64,000 bases of DNA from Billgrantia desiderata (GCA_011742915.1 JAAQTN010000011.1:56054-120053), one strand, 5' to 3'; shown: positions 25,585-34,485, counted from the first letter of the stretch. The notes: generated by a model not told the origin, from the letters alone. Made by a program: numbers and translations.

Positions 25585-26784
25585 TCAGAAGCGCAGCGAG
25601 AGCTGGAAAAGCAGCATGTTCCAGCGCTGGCGAGTGTCAGTCGGGTCTGGCTCGTCGCGCAAGGGCAGCCAACCGGTGCCATTGACATGGTGATATTCAG
25701 CGGCGAGCAGCACTCGAGGATTGACACGCCACTGTAAGCCGACGGTGATGTCATCGGCGAAGCGTGTATGAGCCGGGCCTCGTCCCTGGGCTTCAAAGGA
25801 CCGTCCCGAGCGGTCGTTGCGGTCGCTGACCAGGCTGTCGTAACGCACCAGCCATTGCCAGTCATCAAGGAAGCGACGTGTATACTGCACGTACCAACTC
25901 TCTCCCGTGACGTCTGAGCTGGGCAGTGGGCCAGTGTCTGTGGTCGAAACCGAGCGCAGAGCGAACTCACCCGTCAAAGCCCAGTGTTCCTTGTCGTATT
26001 GAAGCGAGAGAATCCAGGGTTGGAAGTTGAGTTGTCCCTCGTTCGGGCCCAGTTCGAGGTCCAGGTTCACGTCAGCCGCACTGATGGCGGCCGTGAAGTT
26101 GCCCCCCGAGTGTTCATAACGAATCTGTCCGATCGACGAGGTGCTGCCGCTGACGTTCACGCCGAGTTGAGCCGGGTATAGCTGACTGTCCAGGTCGCGG
26201 GTTGTCGGTACTCCCACACCGGCGATGAAGCGCAGCGTACCATGGGGCAGTCGTTCTTCGGCGTAGACGCTGACTCCATCGGCGGAGAGACCGAGTGAGC
26301 GAGTACGGTCGAAGTAAATGGATTGGGGTAACAGTATGCTCGGGCGGGTAAAGGCGACGTCCCGGGTCTGATTGTAGAAGCCGAAAGGGTTCTTGAACCG
26401 CCCGAGTTGGATGCCCAGGGTTCGCTGCTGGTTGGAGAAGGGTTGGTAGTCGATGACGCCGTAGTCGAGCGCCGGCCTGGCGTCGCTGCCATCGCCGCCG
26501 GCTCGACGGCTGAGCACCTGTGCCGCTAGCAGTACGTCGTGCCTTGGCCGGATCGAAGCATTGGCGCCTATCTCGGTGTACTTGAGGCTGCCGCCACTAC
26601 TGCTGCTGGGGCCGAAGAAGTCATTATGGTCGGAGACCACGTACGCCTGACTCAGGAACCCGTGCAGCTGCAAGGTATCCATGATGCCCTCTGCCGCCGC
26701 GGCCGGTGCCCAGCCCAGGGCCAGCATCAGCAGCAGCGAGCGCGAGCGACGGCTACTCCATGGTAACGACTTGGACTCGATCAT
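25585..26784 (-). CDS. Outer-membrane porin-like beta-barrel
   Basis: 399 residues from ATG 26784 (GGGAG 8 bases upstream). A signal peptide (SLLLMLALGWAPAAAA) is followed by LQLHGFLSQAYVVSDHNDFF, many alternating strands and a C-terminal Phe in LLFQLSLRF, the outer-membrane targeting signal. It probably forms a barrel of porin size; no substrate is indicated. The start lies 32 bases inside the upstream PstS-like gene, so translation is coupled. The pairing of a small phosphate-binding-like protein, a barrel and a c-di-GMP enzyme suggests a sensory unit rather than a general porin. That is inference. Confidence 0.82.
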   Translation of the reverse strand: MIESKSLPWSSRRSRSLLLMLALGWAPAAAAEGIMDTLQLHGFLSQAYVVSDHNDFFGPSSSSGGSLKYTEIGANASIRPRHDVLLAAQVLSRRAGGDGSDARPALDYGVIDYQPFSNQQRTLGIQLGRFKNPFGFYNQTRDVAFTRPSILLPQSIYFDRTRSLGLSADGVSVYAEERLPHGTLRFIAGVGVPTTRDLDSQLYPAQLGVNVSGSTSSIGQIRYEHSGGNFTAAISAADVNLDLELGPNEGQLNFQPWILSLQYDKEHWALTGEFALRSVSTTDTGPLPSSDVTGESWYVQYTRRFLDDWQWLVRYDSLVSDRNDRSGRSFEAQGRGPAHTRFADDITVGLQWRVNPRVLLAAEYHHVNGTGWLPLRDEPDPTDTRQRWNMLLFQLSLRF

Positions 26785-27187
26785 CCAGATACTCCCTTTC
26801 CAGATACCCAAGGGCGCCAGGCGTGGTGGCGACGCGTTCCAGCATCTCGATCTGATTGTCGACCTGACTGGGTGCCTGCCCTGTACCCGAGAAGACCATA
26901 CGGTCCCAGGCCAGCTGAAGCTGATGCGGATATACCGTGAGCCGCTCCTTGGCGAAGCGGGCATGAACGGGATGGTTGTTGGGCAGTACGAAGACGCGAA
27001 CGGCTTGCCCATCCGGCCAGCTGCGCTGCCGCATGGCAAAGATGGCTCGAGTGGTGTCGCGGGTCAGGGCGGTGTTGGCCACCTGAGGGTGGGCGATGAG
27101 CACGACCTGACGCTCCTCGGCATGGACCGACGGAGGAAGAAGTGCCACCAGCAGTGGCAAAAGCATCAAACGGATCACCCCGGCCAC
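26753..27187 (-). CDS. Small PstS-like periplasmic protein
   Basis: 144 residues. A signal peptide (MAGVIRLMLLPLLVALLPPSVHA) is followed by a single-lobe domain resembling the start of phosphate-binding proteins: VVLIAHPQVANTALTRDTTR, IFAMRQRSWPDGQAVRVFVL, and an ending PGALGYLERE. That last block matches the PGAIGY motif of PstS-like proteins. It is far shorter than a true PstS (over 300 residues) and no phosphate ABC genes are near, so a sensor or accessory role is more likely than transport. GTG start 27187 with GAAGG upstream. First gene of the four-gene operon. Confidence 0.78.
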   Translation of the reverse strand: MAGVIRLMLLPLLVALLPPSVHAEERQVVLIAHPQVANTALTRDTTRAIFAMRQRSWPDGQAVRVFVLPNNHPVHARFAKERLTVYPHQLQLAWDRMVFSGTGQAPSQVDNQIEMLERVATTPGALGYLEREYLDDRVQVVTME

Positions 27188-27676
27188 GCGCCACCTTCCC
27201 GAAGGTTGGGCAGATGCGGCGTGGCGAGTGCGAACGGCTGCGACACGATGCCGTCAGACAAGACGACTCTCATGCCTGGCCCATTGGCAGCGGCGGAAAG
27301 CCAGGACTTCATGAGCGTATCGATAATGATATCCCCCGATCCCCTGCCGAGCTCCACCCTCTTCCCGGCAGGTCATGCTCCCTGATGATTATGTACCGTA
27401 CTTTAGCCTCTGGTGTCGTTGCACAATATAGGCATTTCACCGCCGTGACGAGACCGCCACGGGCCATGGCAGTCATGATGCCACCGGCATCTTCTCTGCA
27501 CAGTAACATAGATTCAACGGGTTATGTGCGGCCGGGCGAAGCGCAGCGCTGCCCCGGTTAGCCGACAAGCGCTCTTGCTGTGCCCTGCCCGGCCTGAAGG
27601 GGCCTCGTCGAGGAAAAAGTATGGCATCATCATCGCTATCTTGAGGCATTCCAACCAAGGACAGGCCAGAACTCTC
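27188..27676. other. 489-base intergenic region, divergent promoters
   Basis: No gene is supported here. The middle (27385-27440) is AT-rich and offers promoter-like hexamers for both directions. On the minus strand TTGTGC and TAAAGT lie 15 bases apart; on the plus strand there is TTGCAC with a nearby AATATA. Short open frames on both strands have no family similarity or convincing ribosome site. A GATAATGATA stretch at 27330 resembles half a Fur box only. Confidence 0.4.
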
Positions 27677-28396
27677 ATGTTTCTCGATCCTTACCATACC
27701 CAGACGGGCTCACGCGTGCGCATCTCTGCCCAGCAGGCAAGTGATTTTGCCAAGCGCATTGCCGGCGACTTCAACCCGATACACGATGCCGATGCCCGGC
27801 GCTTCTGCGTTCCCGGGGATCTACTCTTTGCCCTGGTTCTGAGTCGTTTCGGCCTCTCGCAGCGGATGGATTTCCATTTTCGCAGCATGGTGGGAGACGG
27901 CACGCCGCTGAGCCTCGAGGAGAGCGACTCGGGCCAGGTGGAGGTCAAGGACGATGAGGGCAAGCAGTACCTGGAGGTCGGGCGCTCCGGCGCTGAGAAC
28001 CACGATGCTGCCGCCGTCGAGGCCTTCACGCGCTGCTACGTGGCCTTTTCCGGGAAGAACTTTCCTCACGTGCTCAAGCCACTGCTCGAAGAGCAGGGCG
28101 TGATGTTCAATCCCAAGCGACCGCTGGTGATCTACGACAGCATGGGCTTCTCGCTCGAGCGCACCGACCTGACCGGCCCGACCCTGGAGCTGGTCGATTC
28201 CCGCCTGGAGGTCAACGGCAAGCGCGGCGACGTGAAGCTCGAGTTTCGCATCACCGACCGCGGAGAGGTCGTGGGCAGCGGATCGAAGAAGCTGGTCGTC
28301 AGCGGGCTCAGCGAGTACGACCCGGCGGCCATGGAGGCAATCGTCGCCGAGTTCTACCGGCTCAAGGCTGCCTACGAGGGCGCACAGGAGGCCTGA
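27677..28396 (+). CDS. DUF3581 family protein, hotdog-like
   Basis: 239 residues from ATG 27677 (AAGGACAGG upstream). It matches the gammaproteobacterial DUF3581 family, which has no assigned function. The N-terminal segment ISAQQASDFAKRIAGDFNPI followed by HDADARRFCVPGDLLFALVL looks like the active-site region of MaoC/hotdog hydratases (DFNPIH...). A second half (RPLVIYDSMGFSLERTDLTG) could form another hotdog unit. Activity on acyl-CoA or a related thioester is inference from this resemblance. Cytoplasmic, single gene. Confidence 0.7.
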   Translation: MFLDPYHTQTGSRVRISAQQASDFAKRIAGDFNPIHDADARRFCVPGDLLFALVLSRFGLSQRMDFHFRSMVGDGTPLSLEESDSGQVEVKDDEGKQYLEVGRSGAENHDAAAVEAFTRCYVAFSGKNFPHVLKPLLEEQGVMFNPKRPLVIYDSMGFSLERTDLTGPTLELVDSRLEVNGKRGDVKLEFRITDRGEVVGSGSKKLVVSGLSEYDPAAMEAIVAEFYRLKAAYEGAQEA

Positions 28397-28417
28397 AGTG
28401 AAGTGTCGAGGGCACTG

Positions 28418-28438
28418 AGCGCTGCACCATGCAGCGCT
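28418..28438. terminator. Hairpin between DUF3581 and the universal stress gene
   Basis: AGCGCTGCA (28418-28426) and TGCAGCGCT (28430-28438) form a perfect 9-pair stem with a 3-base loop. It overlaps the stop codon of the convergent universal stress gene. Probably a shared terminator, without a T tract. Confidence 0.55.
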
Positions 28439-29324
28439 ATACCATGACGGTTACCGGGCAGTGGGCCAGGTCGATCACGCGATGGCTCACGCTGCCGACC
28501 AGTTTTTCATGCAGAGCACCCAGTCCGCGGCGACCCATGACGATGACGGGATTGCCGGGTAGGCCGTGGGCGAAGTCGGTGATCGCTACCGCATAGTCCT
28601 CACCCACCAGCATGCGAGTGGCGATGCCGGCCGGGACTTCCCCGAGGTGCTGGCGTGCCTGCTCGAAGATCTGCTCGGACTCGCCGCGCTCCTCCGAGGT
28701 GGGCTGCGGCGTATCTGCCGGACGGCAGTACAGCAGTTCCACCGAGGCCCCGGCACGTCGCGCCAGCTCTCCGGCCAAGGCGGCAGCGCGGTTGCTGTGT
28801 CGGGAACCATCGATCGGCAGCAGCACGCTGTCCATGCGCTCGCCGCTTGCGGTGGCTTCGGGGTGAACGATGGTGATCGGACAGTCCACCTTGTGCACTA
28901 CCTCGTTGCTTACGCTGCCCTCCATGAACTTGGCGAAATCGCTGAGGTGGCGCGCCCCGATCACCAGCAGACAGCCCGGCTGGCTACGAGCGTGCTCGAT
29001 GATGGTACGGGCGGGGTGGCGCACGAAGCCCTTCTCTTCCAGGGCCACTTCCTTCAGCGAAGGTTGGAGGGCCTCGGGCACGAGCCTTTTGGCATGCGTG
29101 AAGGCTGCCTGTGCGGCTTGCAGTCGCTGGGAGCGGTCGCGATCCGTCTCGGCGAGGCGGTTGGCCGGCACGTCGCTGAGCTCGGCCGGGTTGAGGGGCA
29201 TGACATGTACCAACTGCAGCCGTGCCTGCAGCAGTTCGGTGAGCAGTGCGGCATGTCGCGTGGCGGCATCTGCTGCGGGCGAGCCGTCCACCGGTACGAT
29301 CACGAGTGAAAGAGGCTCACGCAT
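28437..29324 (-). CDS. Universal stress protein with two UspA domains
   Basis: 295 residues; tandem UspA domains (about 1-150 and 160-295). The second has the full ATP-binding signature G-x2-G-x9-GS (GRRGLGALHEKLVGS). In the first, GARHLSDFAKFMEGS has His in place of the second Gly, so ATP binding may be restricted to domain 2. Two-domain Usp proteins are cytoplasmic and help cells survive osmotic, oxidative or growth-arrest stress. Start ATG 29324 with a G-rich site 6 bases upstream. Single-gene unit. Confidence 0.9.
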   Translation of the reverse strand: MREPLSLVIVPVDGSPAADAATRHAALLTELLQARLQLVHVMPLNPAELSDVPANRLAETDRDRSQRLQAAQAAFTHAKRLVPEALQPSLKEVALEEKGFVRHPARTIIEHARSQPGCLLVIGARHLSDFAKFMEGSVSNEVVHKVDCPITIVHPEATASGERMDSVLLPIDGSRHSNRAAALAGELARRAGASVELLYCRPADTPQPTSEERGESEQIFEQARQHLGEVPAGIATRMLVGEDYAVAITDFAHGLPGNPVIVMGRRGLGALHEKLVGSVSHRVIDLAHCPVTVMV

Positions 29325-29392
29325 GCGAATTCCCCCCGAAGTCCAGTGAGTAAAATGGCTGAACGGCCCATTGACCCTCGCCTTGGCTTAGC

Positions 29393-30454
29393 CTAGCGCA
29401 CTTGAGGGGCGGTCGTCTGCTGCTCGGTCGGCACATGCAGGGTCTTGCCGAACAGCATGCCGCCCCAGGGAAACTCGTTGGCAATCCGGCTCAAGGCGAT
29501 CGAACCGGCCATGCCGACCACGATCAGCAGCAGGGCATAGACGGGTAAGGACAGCGCCACGAACTCACCGGCGAAATCGACGATGGCGAAGAACATGGGA
29601 TGCGCCAGGTAGATGCCGAAAGAGTAGCGGTTGATGGTCTTTACCATGGGTGTGGCATGCAGATTGCGCAGGCGTGTCACGGCGAACAGCGTGAACAGGA
29701 TGAAGAGCGGCACCACCCAAGTCTCCTTGGAGGAGAACTCCAGCCAGCCCTGCAGCGTGAGCATGACGATAACGGCAACGTAAGCCAGCAGCAGCTCCGG
29801 TCGCGACAGCCACTTGAGCCAGGGCACTTCTCTCAGACGCTCGGGAGCGAGCTGCGGGTAGTATTTCACCACCAGCATGGCCAGGAAGAACAGGTAGACC
29901 CAGCCGAGCGGTGCGATCCACAGCAGGTAGCCCGGCGGTTCGATGCCGAGCCAGCGGGTCAGCCCCCAGTAGGCGATGCCGATGGCGCTACCGATCAGCA
30001 GCCAGGGGCCAGGCGGCAGCCAGCGTTCGAGGGAGTAGCGGCAGTAGAGCCAGTAAAAGGCATAGAACTGCATGGCGATGATCAGGAAATAGCCGTGCCA
30101 GCCGGCGAAGACGAGGTATTCGGTCAGGTTTTCGAGCAGGCCGACCGGTTCCCCCTGACGATGCAGGTTGAGGTACTTCGTCATCGAGTAGATCAGGCCG
30201 TAGACGAAGTAGGGCACCATCACGTACTGCAGGCGCTTGAGCAGAAAGCCGGAGGGGGGCTGGTTGCCGTAGCGCATCGAGAACAGAAAGATCGAGATGA
30301 AGATGAAGATGGGCGTGCCGAGCACGGTCGGGATGCGGGCCAGATCGACATAGACGTTGTCGACATGCTGATTCAGCCGATCGAGAAAGTGAAAGCCGAA
30401 GACCGCCAGGCAGCCATAGAAGCGCAGCCAGTAGATTTCTTCGATCCGCTTCAT
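29393..30454 (-). CDS. Acyltransferase-3 family membrane protein
   Basis: 353 residues, about ten membrane helices. The N-terminus RIEEIYWLRFYGCLAVFGFH carries the Arg and the His of the acyltransferase-3 active site (the His sits in VFGFHFLD). The SFGIYLAHP motif near the end (about residue 295) is also typical. Family members O-acetylate or succinylate surface polysaccharides or other periplasmic targets. The substrate cannot be told from context. Divergent from the esterase gene at 30595. Confidence 0.85.
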   Translation of the reverse strand: MKRIEEIYWLRFYGCLAVFGFHFLDRLNQHVDNVYVDLARIPTVLGTPIFIFISIFLFSMRYGNQPPSGFLLKRLQYVMVPYFVYGLIYSMTKYLNLHRQGEPVGLLENLTEYLVFAGWHGYFLIIAMQFYAFYWLYCRYSLERWLPPGPWLLIGSAIGIAYWGLTRWLGIEPPGYLLWIAPLGWVYLFFLAMLVVKYYPQLAPERLREVPWLKWLSRPELLLAYVAVIVMLTLQGWLEFSSKETWVVPLFILFTLFAVTRLRNLHATPMVKTINRYSFGIYLAHPMFFAIVDFAGEFVALSLPVYALLLIVVGMAGSIALSRIANEFPWGGMLFGKTLHVPTEQQTTAPQVR

Positions 30455-30594
30455 GAATCTATTGCCTTCCTTGGTCTAGAAAACCCGTGCGAGGAACATC
30501 GGCCGTCGACTCAATGTCGGACCATGTCGAGACGGAAAGATTCCATTATCACGCTAGCGAATGTTCGCGCTGCGGCACAAGGAGCAGGAGTGCC

Positions 30595-31512
30595 ATGACG
30601 ATCAGACATACCCTTGCCGCTCTGCTGAGCCTGGCTCTGCTCTGGATGGGCAAGCTGCAGGCCGGCGAGGTCACCTACCATCGTTTCGCTTCGGAGGTGC
30701 TGGGGCGCGACTATCCCTACGCCCTCTACCTGCCGGAAGGCTATCACGAGAGCGAGCAGGCCTACCCCGTTCTGTATCTGTTGCATGGCTCCTTCGGCAG
30801 CGAGCGGGACTGGGTCGAGAGCGGCGGGCTCAGGCAGACCGCCGACCGCCTGATTCGCGAAGGGCGTATGCCGCCCATGGTCATCGTCATGCCCGGCAGC
30901 GAGAGCTGGTGGATCGACGGCCACAACGAAGCGGCCCGCACGGCCTTTCTCGACGAGCTCATGCCCTACATCGAACAGGCCTGGCGCGTCGTACCGCAGC
31001 GTGAGTGGCGCGCCATCGGCGGGCTCTCCGCCGGTGGCTACGGCACCCTCAACTTCATCCTCGAACGTCCTGAGCTGTTCGCCGCGGCCGCGGCGCTGAG
31101 CCCGGCGAGCTATCACCCGCTGCCGCCCCGGCGTTCCACGGCGTGGCGGCACCCGGCCTTTCTCGATGCGGCGGGACGGTTCGACGAAGCACTCTGGCAG
31201 CGCAGCAACTACACCGCCTACCTGACCGACTACCTGGAGCGGGAGGAGGTCGTGCCGCTCTACCTGAGTGCCGGGCATCGCGACCCCTACAACGCCGAGC
31301 ATCACGCCCGAGTCGTGCGTCAGGCATTGCTCCCGTACCAGCCAGAGCTGGTGACCATGGAAGTACTCAACGGCGGACATACCTGGCGCGTTTGGCGTGC
31401 CAGCCTGCCCAATGCCCTGACCTGGGTGGGGCGCTTCCTGCAAGGGCCGGTGCCGCTCGAGACGCTGGCCGAAAGCCGCGTGGCGGAGGAGAAGGTCGCC
31501 GAGGCTCCTTGA
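30595..31512 (+). CDS. Exported esterase, esterase D/feruloyl esterase type
   Basis: 305 residues from ATG 30595, with GGAGCAGGAG before it. A signal peptide (HTLAALLSLALLWMGKLQA) is followed by an alpha/beta-hydrolase of the putative-esterase (PF00756) group: PVLYLLHGSFGSERDW oxyanion region, nucleophile Ser in IGGLSAGGYGTLNF, probable acid Asp in GHRDPYNAEHH, and catalytic His in LNGGHTWRVW. It should hydrolyse acyl esters in the periplasm. It could remove groups added by the divergent acyltransferase-3 protein, but that link rests only on adjacency. Confidence 0.86.
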   Translation: MTIRHTLAALLSLALLWMGKLQAGEVTYHRFASEVLGRDYPYALYLPEGYHESEQAYPVLYLLHGSFGSERDWVESGGLRQTADRLIREGRMPPMVIVMPGSESWWIDGHNEAARTAFLDELMPYIEQAWRVVPQREWRAIGGLSAGGYGTLNFILERPELFAAAAALSPASYHPLPPRRSTAWRHPAFLDAAGRFDEALWQRSNYTAYLTDYLEREEVVPLYLSAGHRDPYNAEHHARVVRQALLPYQPELVTMEVLNGGHTWRVWRASLPNALTWVGRFLQGPVPLETLAESRVAEEKVAEAP

Positions 31513-31614
31513 GCCGCCCTCCCAAGTGAGGGTGGGTGAGGGCCGAAAGCGGGGTTGGCGAAGCGCCCTGCAGACTTTAGTCTCAAGGCTCGCTCCCTTT
31601 CAGGCTCTCCCTCA

Positions 31615-32847
31615 ATGCACCCACAGCGCCAACACCTTCACAACGAGCTGCACGCCCGCCCGTCGATCTACTTCGCGGAACCGGCTCATGTCCACCATTA
31701 CGCCTTCCTCGCCGACGCCGAGGAGCACGCCGGCCTGCTGGCGAGCCTGAGCGAGACCACCGGCCTTGCCTTCGATACCGAGCGGGTTCAGCAGATCGTC
31801 ACCCTGGATGAGGCGGTGCTGAAGTGGGAGCGGCACACCGAGTTCTCCACCCTCACCCTGATGGTGCCGAAGGTGCCGGATAGCGAGCCCTGGCCGGCGC
31901 CGCCGGCCTGGCTGGCGCAGGTCGTGGATGCCTGCAGCGCGACCCTGATCAATGCCACCCTAGTATTGGCGGAAGGCAGCGATACCTGGCGGGGCAGCGC
32001 CGAGGCCTACGGTTTCGCCGACCCCGCCGGTTCGCAGGTGGGCGGCGGCGATGCCACGGTGTGGGGCGACTTTCGCCTGGATGACAATGGCGTCAATCGC
32101 CTGCTGTTGCTCAATGGGGGCCTCAACGCCTTTCGCCTGGGGCGCATGGTGCGCCGCCTGCTGGAAATCGAGACCTATCGCATGATGGCCTCTCTCTCGC
32201 TGCCCCTGGCCAAGGAGCTGGCGCTGGAGCTGCAGGCCTACGAGGTGGAGCTGGGCGAGCTTTCCGACCGTAATGCCGAGCAGGCGGAGGCCAACCCGCG
32301 CCCGCTGCTGACGGCGCTGTCGCAGCTCTCGGCCCGGCTGGAGCGCAGCGGCAGCCGTTCGCGCCAGCGCTTCAGCGCCACCGAAGCCTATGCGCGTATC
32401 GTCTTTTCCCGCATCGAGGAACTGCGAGAGGCGAGGGTCGGCGACTGCCCGCGCCTCGGCACCTTCATCCTGCGCCGGTTTCGGCCGACGGTGCATTACT
32501 GCGCGGCCATCCATCAGCGCCAGCAGCGCCTGGCCGAGAGCGCTGCCCGCCTGAACGACCTGCTGCGCACCCGTGCCCAGGTCGAGATCGAAGAGCAGAA
32601 CACCAGCATTCTCAACAGCCTGAACGAACGGGCCAGTATCCAGCTCAAGATCCAGAAGGCGGTGGAGGGGCTCTCGATCATCGTCATCAGCTATTACATC
32701 TTCAGCCTGTTCAAGCTGGGTCTCGAGAGCCTCAAGGGGCTCGGTGTCGAGGTGCAGCCGTACCTGGCGGCGGCCGTGCTCACTCCGCTGGGCGGGTTGA
32801 TCGTCGGGTTGCTGGCGTGGCGGATCTGGCGGGTCAAGCGCCACTGA
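31615..32847 (+). CDS. DUF3422 membrane protein
   Basis: 410 residues from ATG 31615. The N-terminal HLHNELHARPSIYFAEPAHV matches the family opening, and two membrane helices near the C-terminus (VEGLSIIVISYYIFSLFKLG and LTPLGGLIVGLLAWRIW) fit DUF3422 proteins. The middle is a long helical, partly coiled-coil region (about residues 200-340). Function unknown in the family. The Shine-Dalgarno site is weak; the start is chosen for the conserved N-terminus, as an earlier in-frame start adds 20 unconserved residues. Confidence 0.82.
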   Translation: MHPQRQHLHNELHARPSIYFAEPAHVHHYAFLADAEEHAGLLASLSETTGLAFDTERVQQIVTLDEAVLKWERHTEFSTLTLMVPKVPDSEPWPAPPAWLAQVVDACSATLINATLVLAEGSDTWRGSAEAYGFADPAGSQVGGGDATVWGDFRLDDNGVNRLLLLNGGLNAFRLGRMVRRLLEIETYRMMASLSLPLAKELALELQAYEVELGELSDRNAEQAEANPRPLLTALSQLSARLERSGSRSRQRFSATEAYARIVFSRIEELREARVGDCPRLGTFILRRFRPTVHYCAAIHQRQQRLAESAARLNDLLRTRAQVEIEEQNTSILNSLNERASIQLKIQKAVEGLSIIVISYYIFSLFKLGLESLKGLGVEVQPYLAAAVLTPLGGLIVGLLAWRIWRVKRH

Positions 32848-32854
32848 GGCGGTG

Positions 32855-34012
32855 TCAGTGGCCGCTGCGCCTGACACGCGCACGCAGTGCGACGAGGCCC
32901 AGGCTCAGCAGGCCGACCAGGGCGGCCAGCAGCAAGGGGAAGGCGCCGGTACCGGCCCGCTCCAGCAGCGGGCCGGTCAGCGAGGGCAGGGTCATGCCGC
33001 CGGTACCGCTGGCCAGGAAGATCCAGCCGGTGGTACGCCCGTTGAGGGTCATCAGCTGATGGCTCAACCCGAACAGGATGGGAAAGATGGCCGAGCAGGC
33101 CAGGCCGAACAGCAGTGCCACCAGCGGTAGCGGCAGCCACAGGAAGTGCAGCGCCAGTGCACTGAACAAGCCCAGCGCCAGGCAGCCGCGCAACACCTTC
33201 CACGGCGACAGCCGCCGCACCAGCGGAATTGCCAGCAGTCGACCCGCCGACAGGGTCAGCCAGAACAGCGTCACCATCAACGCCGCATCGCCCGCTGCCA
33301 GGCCGTTGAGCATGCCGTAGGCGGTGATCCAGCCGGCAAAGGTGATCTCCAGGCCCACGTAGAGGCCGAACATCGCCAGAAAGATCGCCAGCCGCACACC
33401 GTCGGGTGGTGGGGCGGGGCGGTCGCTTGCCGTGTCGTCCGGTGGGCGCGGGCTCGCACGGCGCAGTAGCGGCACGCTGAGCGCTACCGCATAGAGCGCG
33501 ACGAACCAGAAGGCCCAGGCGAAGGAGAGCTGCAGGTAGAGCACCGCCACCACCACCAGGGGGGCGAGCATGTTGCCCAGGCCGAAGCAGAAGTGCAGAG
33601 CGCTGACCCAAGGGGGCGAGGCCGGGCCGTGATTCCACAGCAGCAGGGTGTTGGCGCCGGCATTGACCGAGACCTCGGCCATGCCCAGCAGGAACATCAC
33701 GGCCGTGAGCAGCATCAGGGCCGGGGAGAACGGCACGGCGAACAGGCCTGCCGCCATCAGCAGCAGCATGACCACCAGCACACGGTGGCCGTCGAAGCGG
33801 TCGATCAGCGCACCGGAGAGCACCGAGCCCAGCATGGTGCCAAGAGCGCGGGCAGTGAACAGGATACCGATCTGCCCCATGCTCGACCCCGTCATCTCGG
33901 CCAGGTGCGGCAGCGCCGGCCCCAGCAGGCCGGCACACATGCCGATGGCGATGAAGGTGACGAAATAGGACAGCGTGATCCGAACCTGGGGGGAGGTCGG
34001 CAAGATGTACAT
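32855..34012 (-). CDS. MFS transporter (sugar/FucP-like)
   Basis: 385 residues, twelve predicted helices. N-terminal half: RITLSYFVTFIAIGMCAGLL, the MFS loop motif GALIDRFDGHRVLVV (motif A-like), and LGMAEVSVNAGANTLLLWNH, which resembles the FucP/GlcP-type sugar carriers. The substrate is not determinable. Start ATG 34012, with CGGAG 5 bases upstream; the frame extends upstream without similarity. Convergent with DUF3422 (7 bases apart) and divergent from the monooxygenase-like gene. Confidence 0.85.
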   Translation of the reverse strand: MYILPTSPQVRITLSYFVTFIAIGMCAGLLGPALPHLAEMTGSSMGQIGILFTARALGTMLGSVLSGALIDRFDGHRVLVVMLLLMAAGLFAVPFSPALMLLTAVMFLLGMAEVSVNAGANTLLLWNHGPASPPWVSALHFCFGLGNMLAPLVVVAVLYLQLSFAWAFWFVALYAVALSVPLLRRASPRPPDDTASDRPAPPPDGVRLAIFLAMFGLYVGLEITFAGWITAYGMLNGLAAGDAALMVTLFWLTLSAGRLLAIPLVRRLSPWKVLRGCLALGLFSALALHFLWLPLPLVALLFGLACSAIFPILFGLSHQLMTLNGRTTGWIFLASGTGGMTLPSLTGPLLERAGTGAFPLLLAALVGLLSLGLVALRARVRRSGH

Positions 34013-34119
34013 GAGAACTCCGCTGAATGGCCTTCCCTGGGCGAGGCAGATCGAGTCGCCTCGTTCACTCACGAGCGGTCGAGTATAGTCGGGTTGTGAA
34101 ACCCAGGGAGAAGAATTGC

Positions 34120-34449
34120 ATGAGCAGCTTGCCAGCCAACACTCCGTCGCCACCCTACTATGCCGTGATCTTCACTTCCATTCGTACCGAGGGAGACAAC
34201 GGTTACGGCATGATGGCCGAGCGTATGGTCGAACTGGCCGCCCAGCAGCCCGGCTTTCTGGGCATCGAGTCGGCGCGGGACGAGCTCGGCGTGACCGTTT
34301 CCTACTGGCAGGATCTGGAATCGATCCAGCGCTGGAAGCAGCAGGTCGAACATCGCGAAGCCCAGCGGCTCGGGCGCAGCGAGTGGTACGCCGCCTACAA
34401 GGTGCGTATTGCCAGAGTAGAGAGGGAGTATTCTTTCGGCGATTCATAG
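34120..34449 (+). CDS. ABM-domain protein (antibiotic biosynthesis monooxygenase-like)
   Basis: 109 residues from ATG 34120 (AGGGAG upstream). Ferredoxin-like ABM fold: PPYYAVIFTSIRTEGDNGYG, a helix MMAERMVELAAQQPGFLGIE, and the DLESIQRWKQQVEHREAQRL helix. Small ABM proteins of this YqjZ-like type are often stand-alone and of unclear role; some act on haem or quinone compounds. No haem ligand can be assigned with confidence. Confidence 0.8.
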   Translation: MSSLPANTPSPPYYAVIFTSIRTEGDNGYGMMAERMVELAAQQPGFLGIESARDELGVTVSYWQDLESIQRWKQQVEHREAQRLGRSEWYAAYKVRIARVEREYSFGDS

Positions 34450-34455
34450 CGCACT

Positions 34456-34480
34456 GCCCCGGCGCCCTGGGCGCCGGGGC
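34456..34480. terminator. Perfect 12-pair hairpin between convergent genes
   Basis: GCCCCGGCGCCC (34456-34467) and GGGCGCCGGGGC (34469-34480) are perfect complements with a single T between them. It lies between the ABM gene and the tricorn-like gene stops and can act in both directions. Confidence 0.65.
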
Positions 34481-34485
34481 GGTCG

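Noticed and set aside
27330-27350. Fur-box-like GATAATGATA in the 27 kb intergenic region
   Set aside because: Only the first half matches the 19-base consensus (about 11 of 19 positions).
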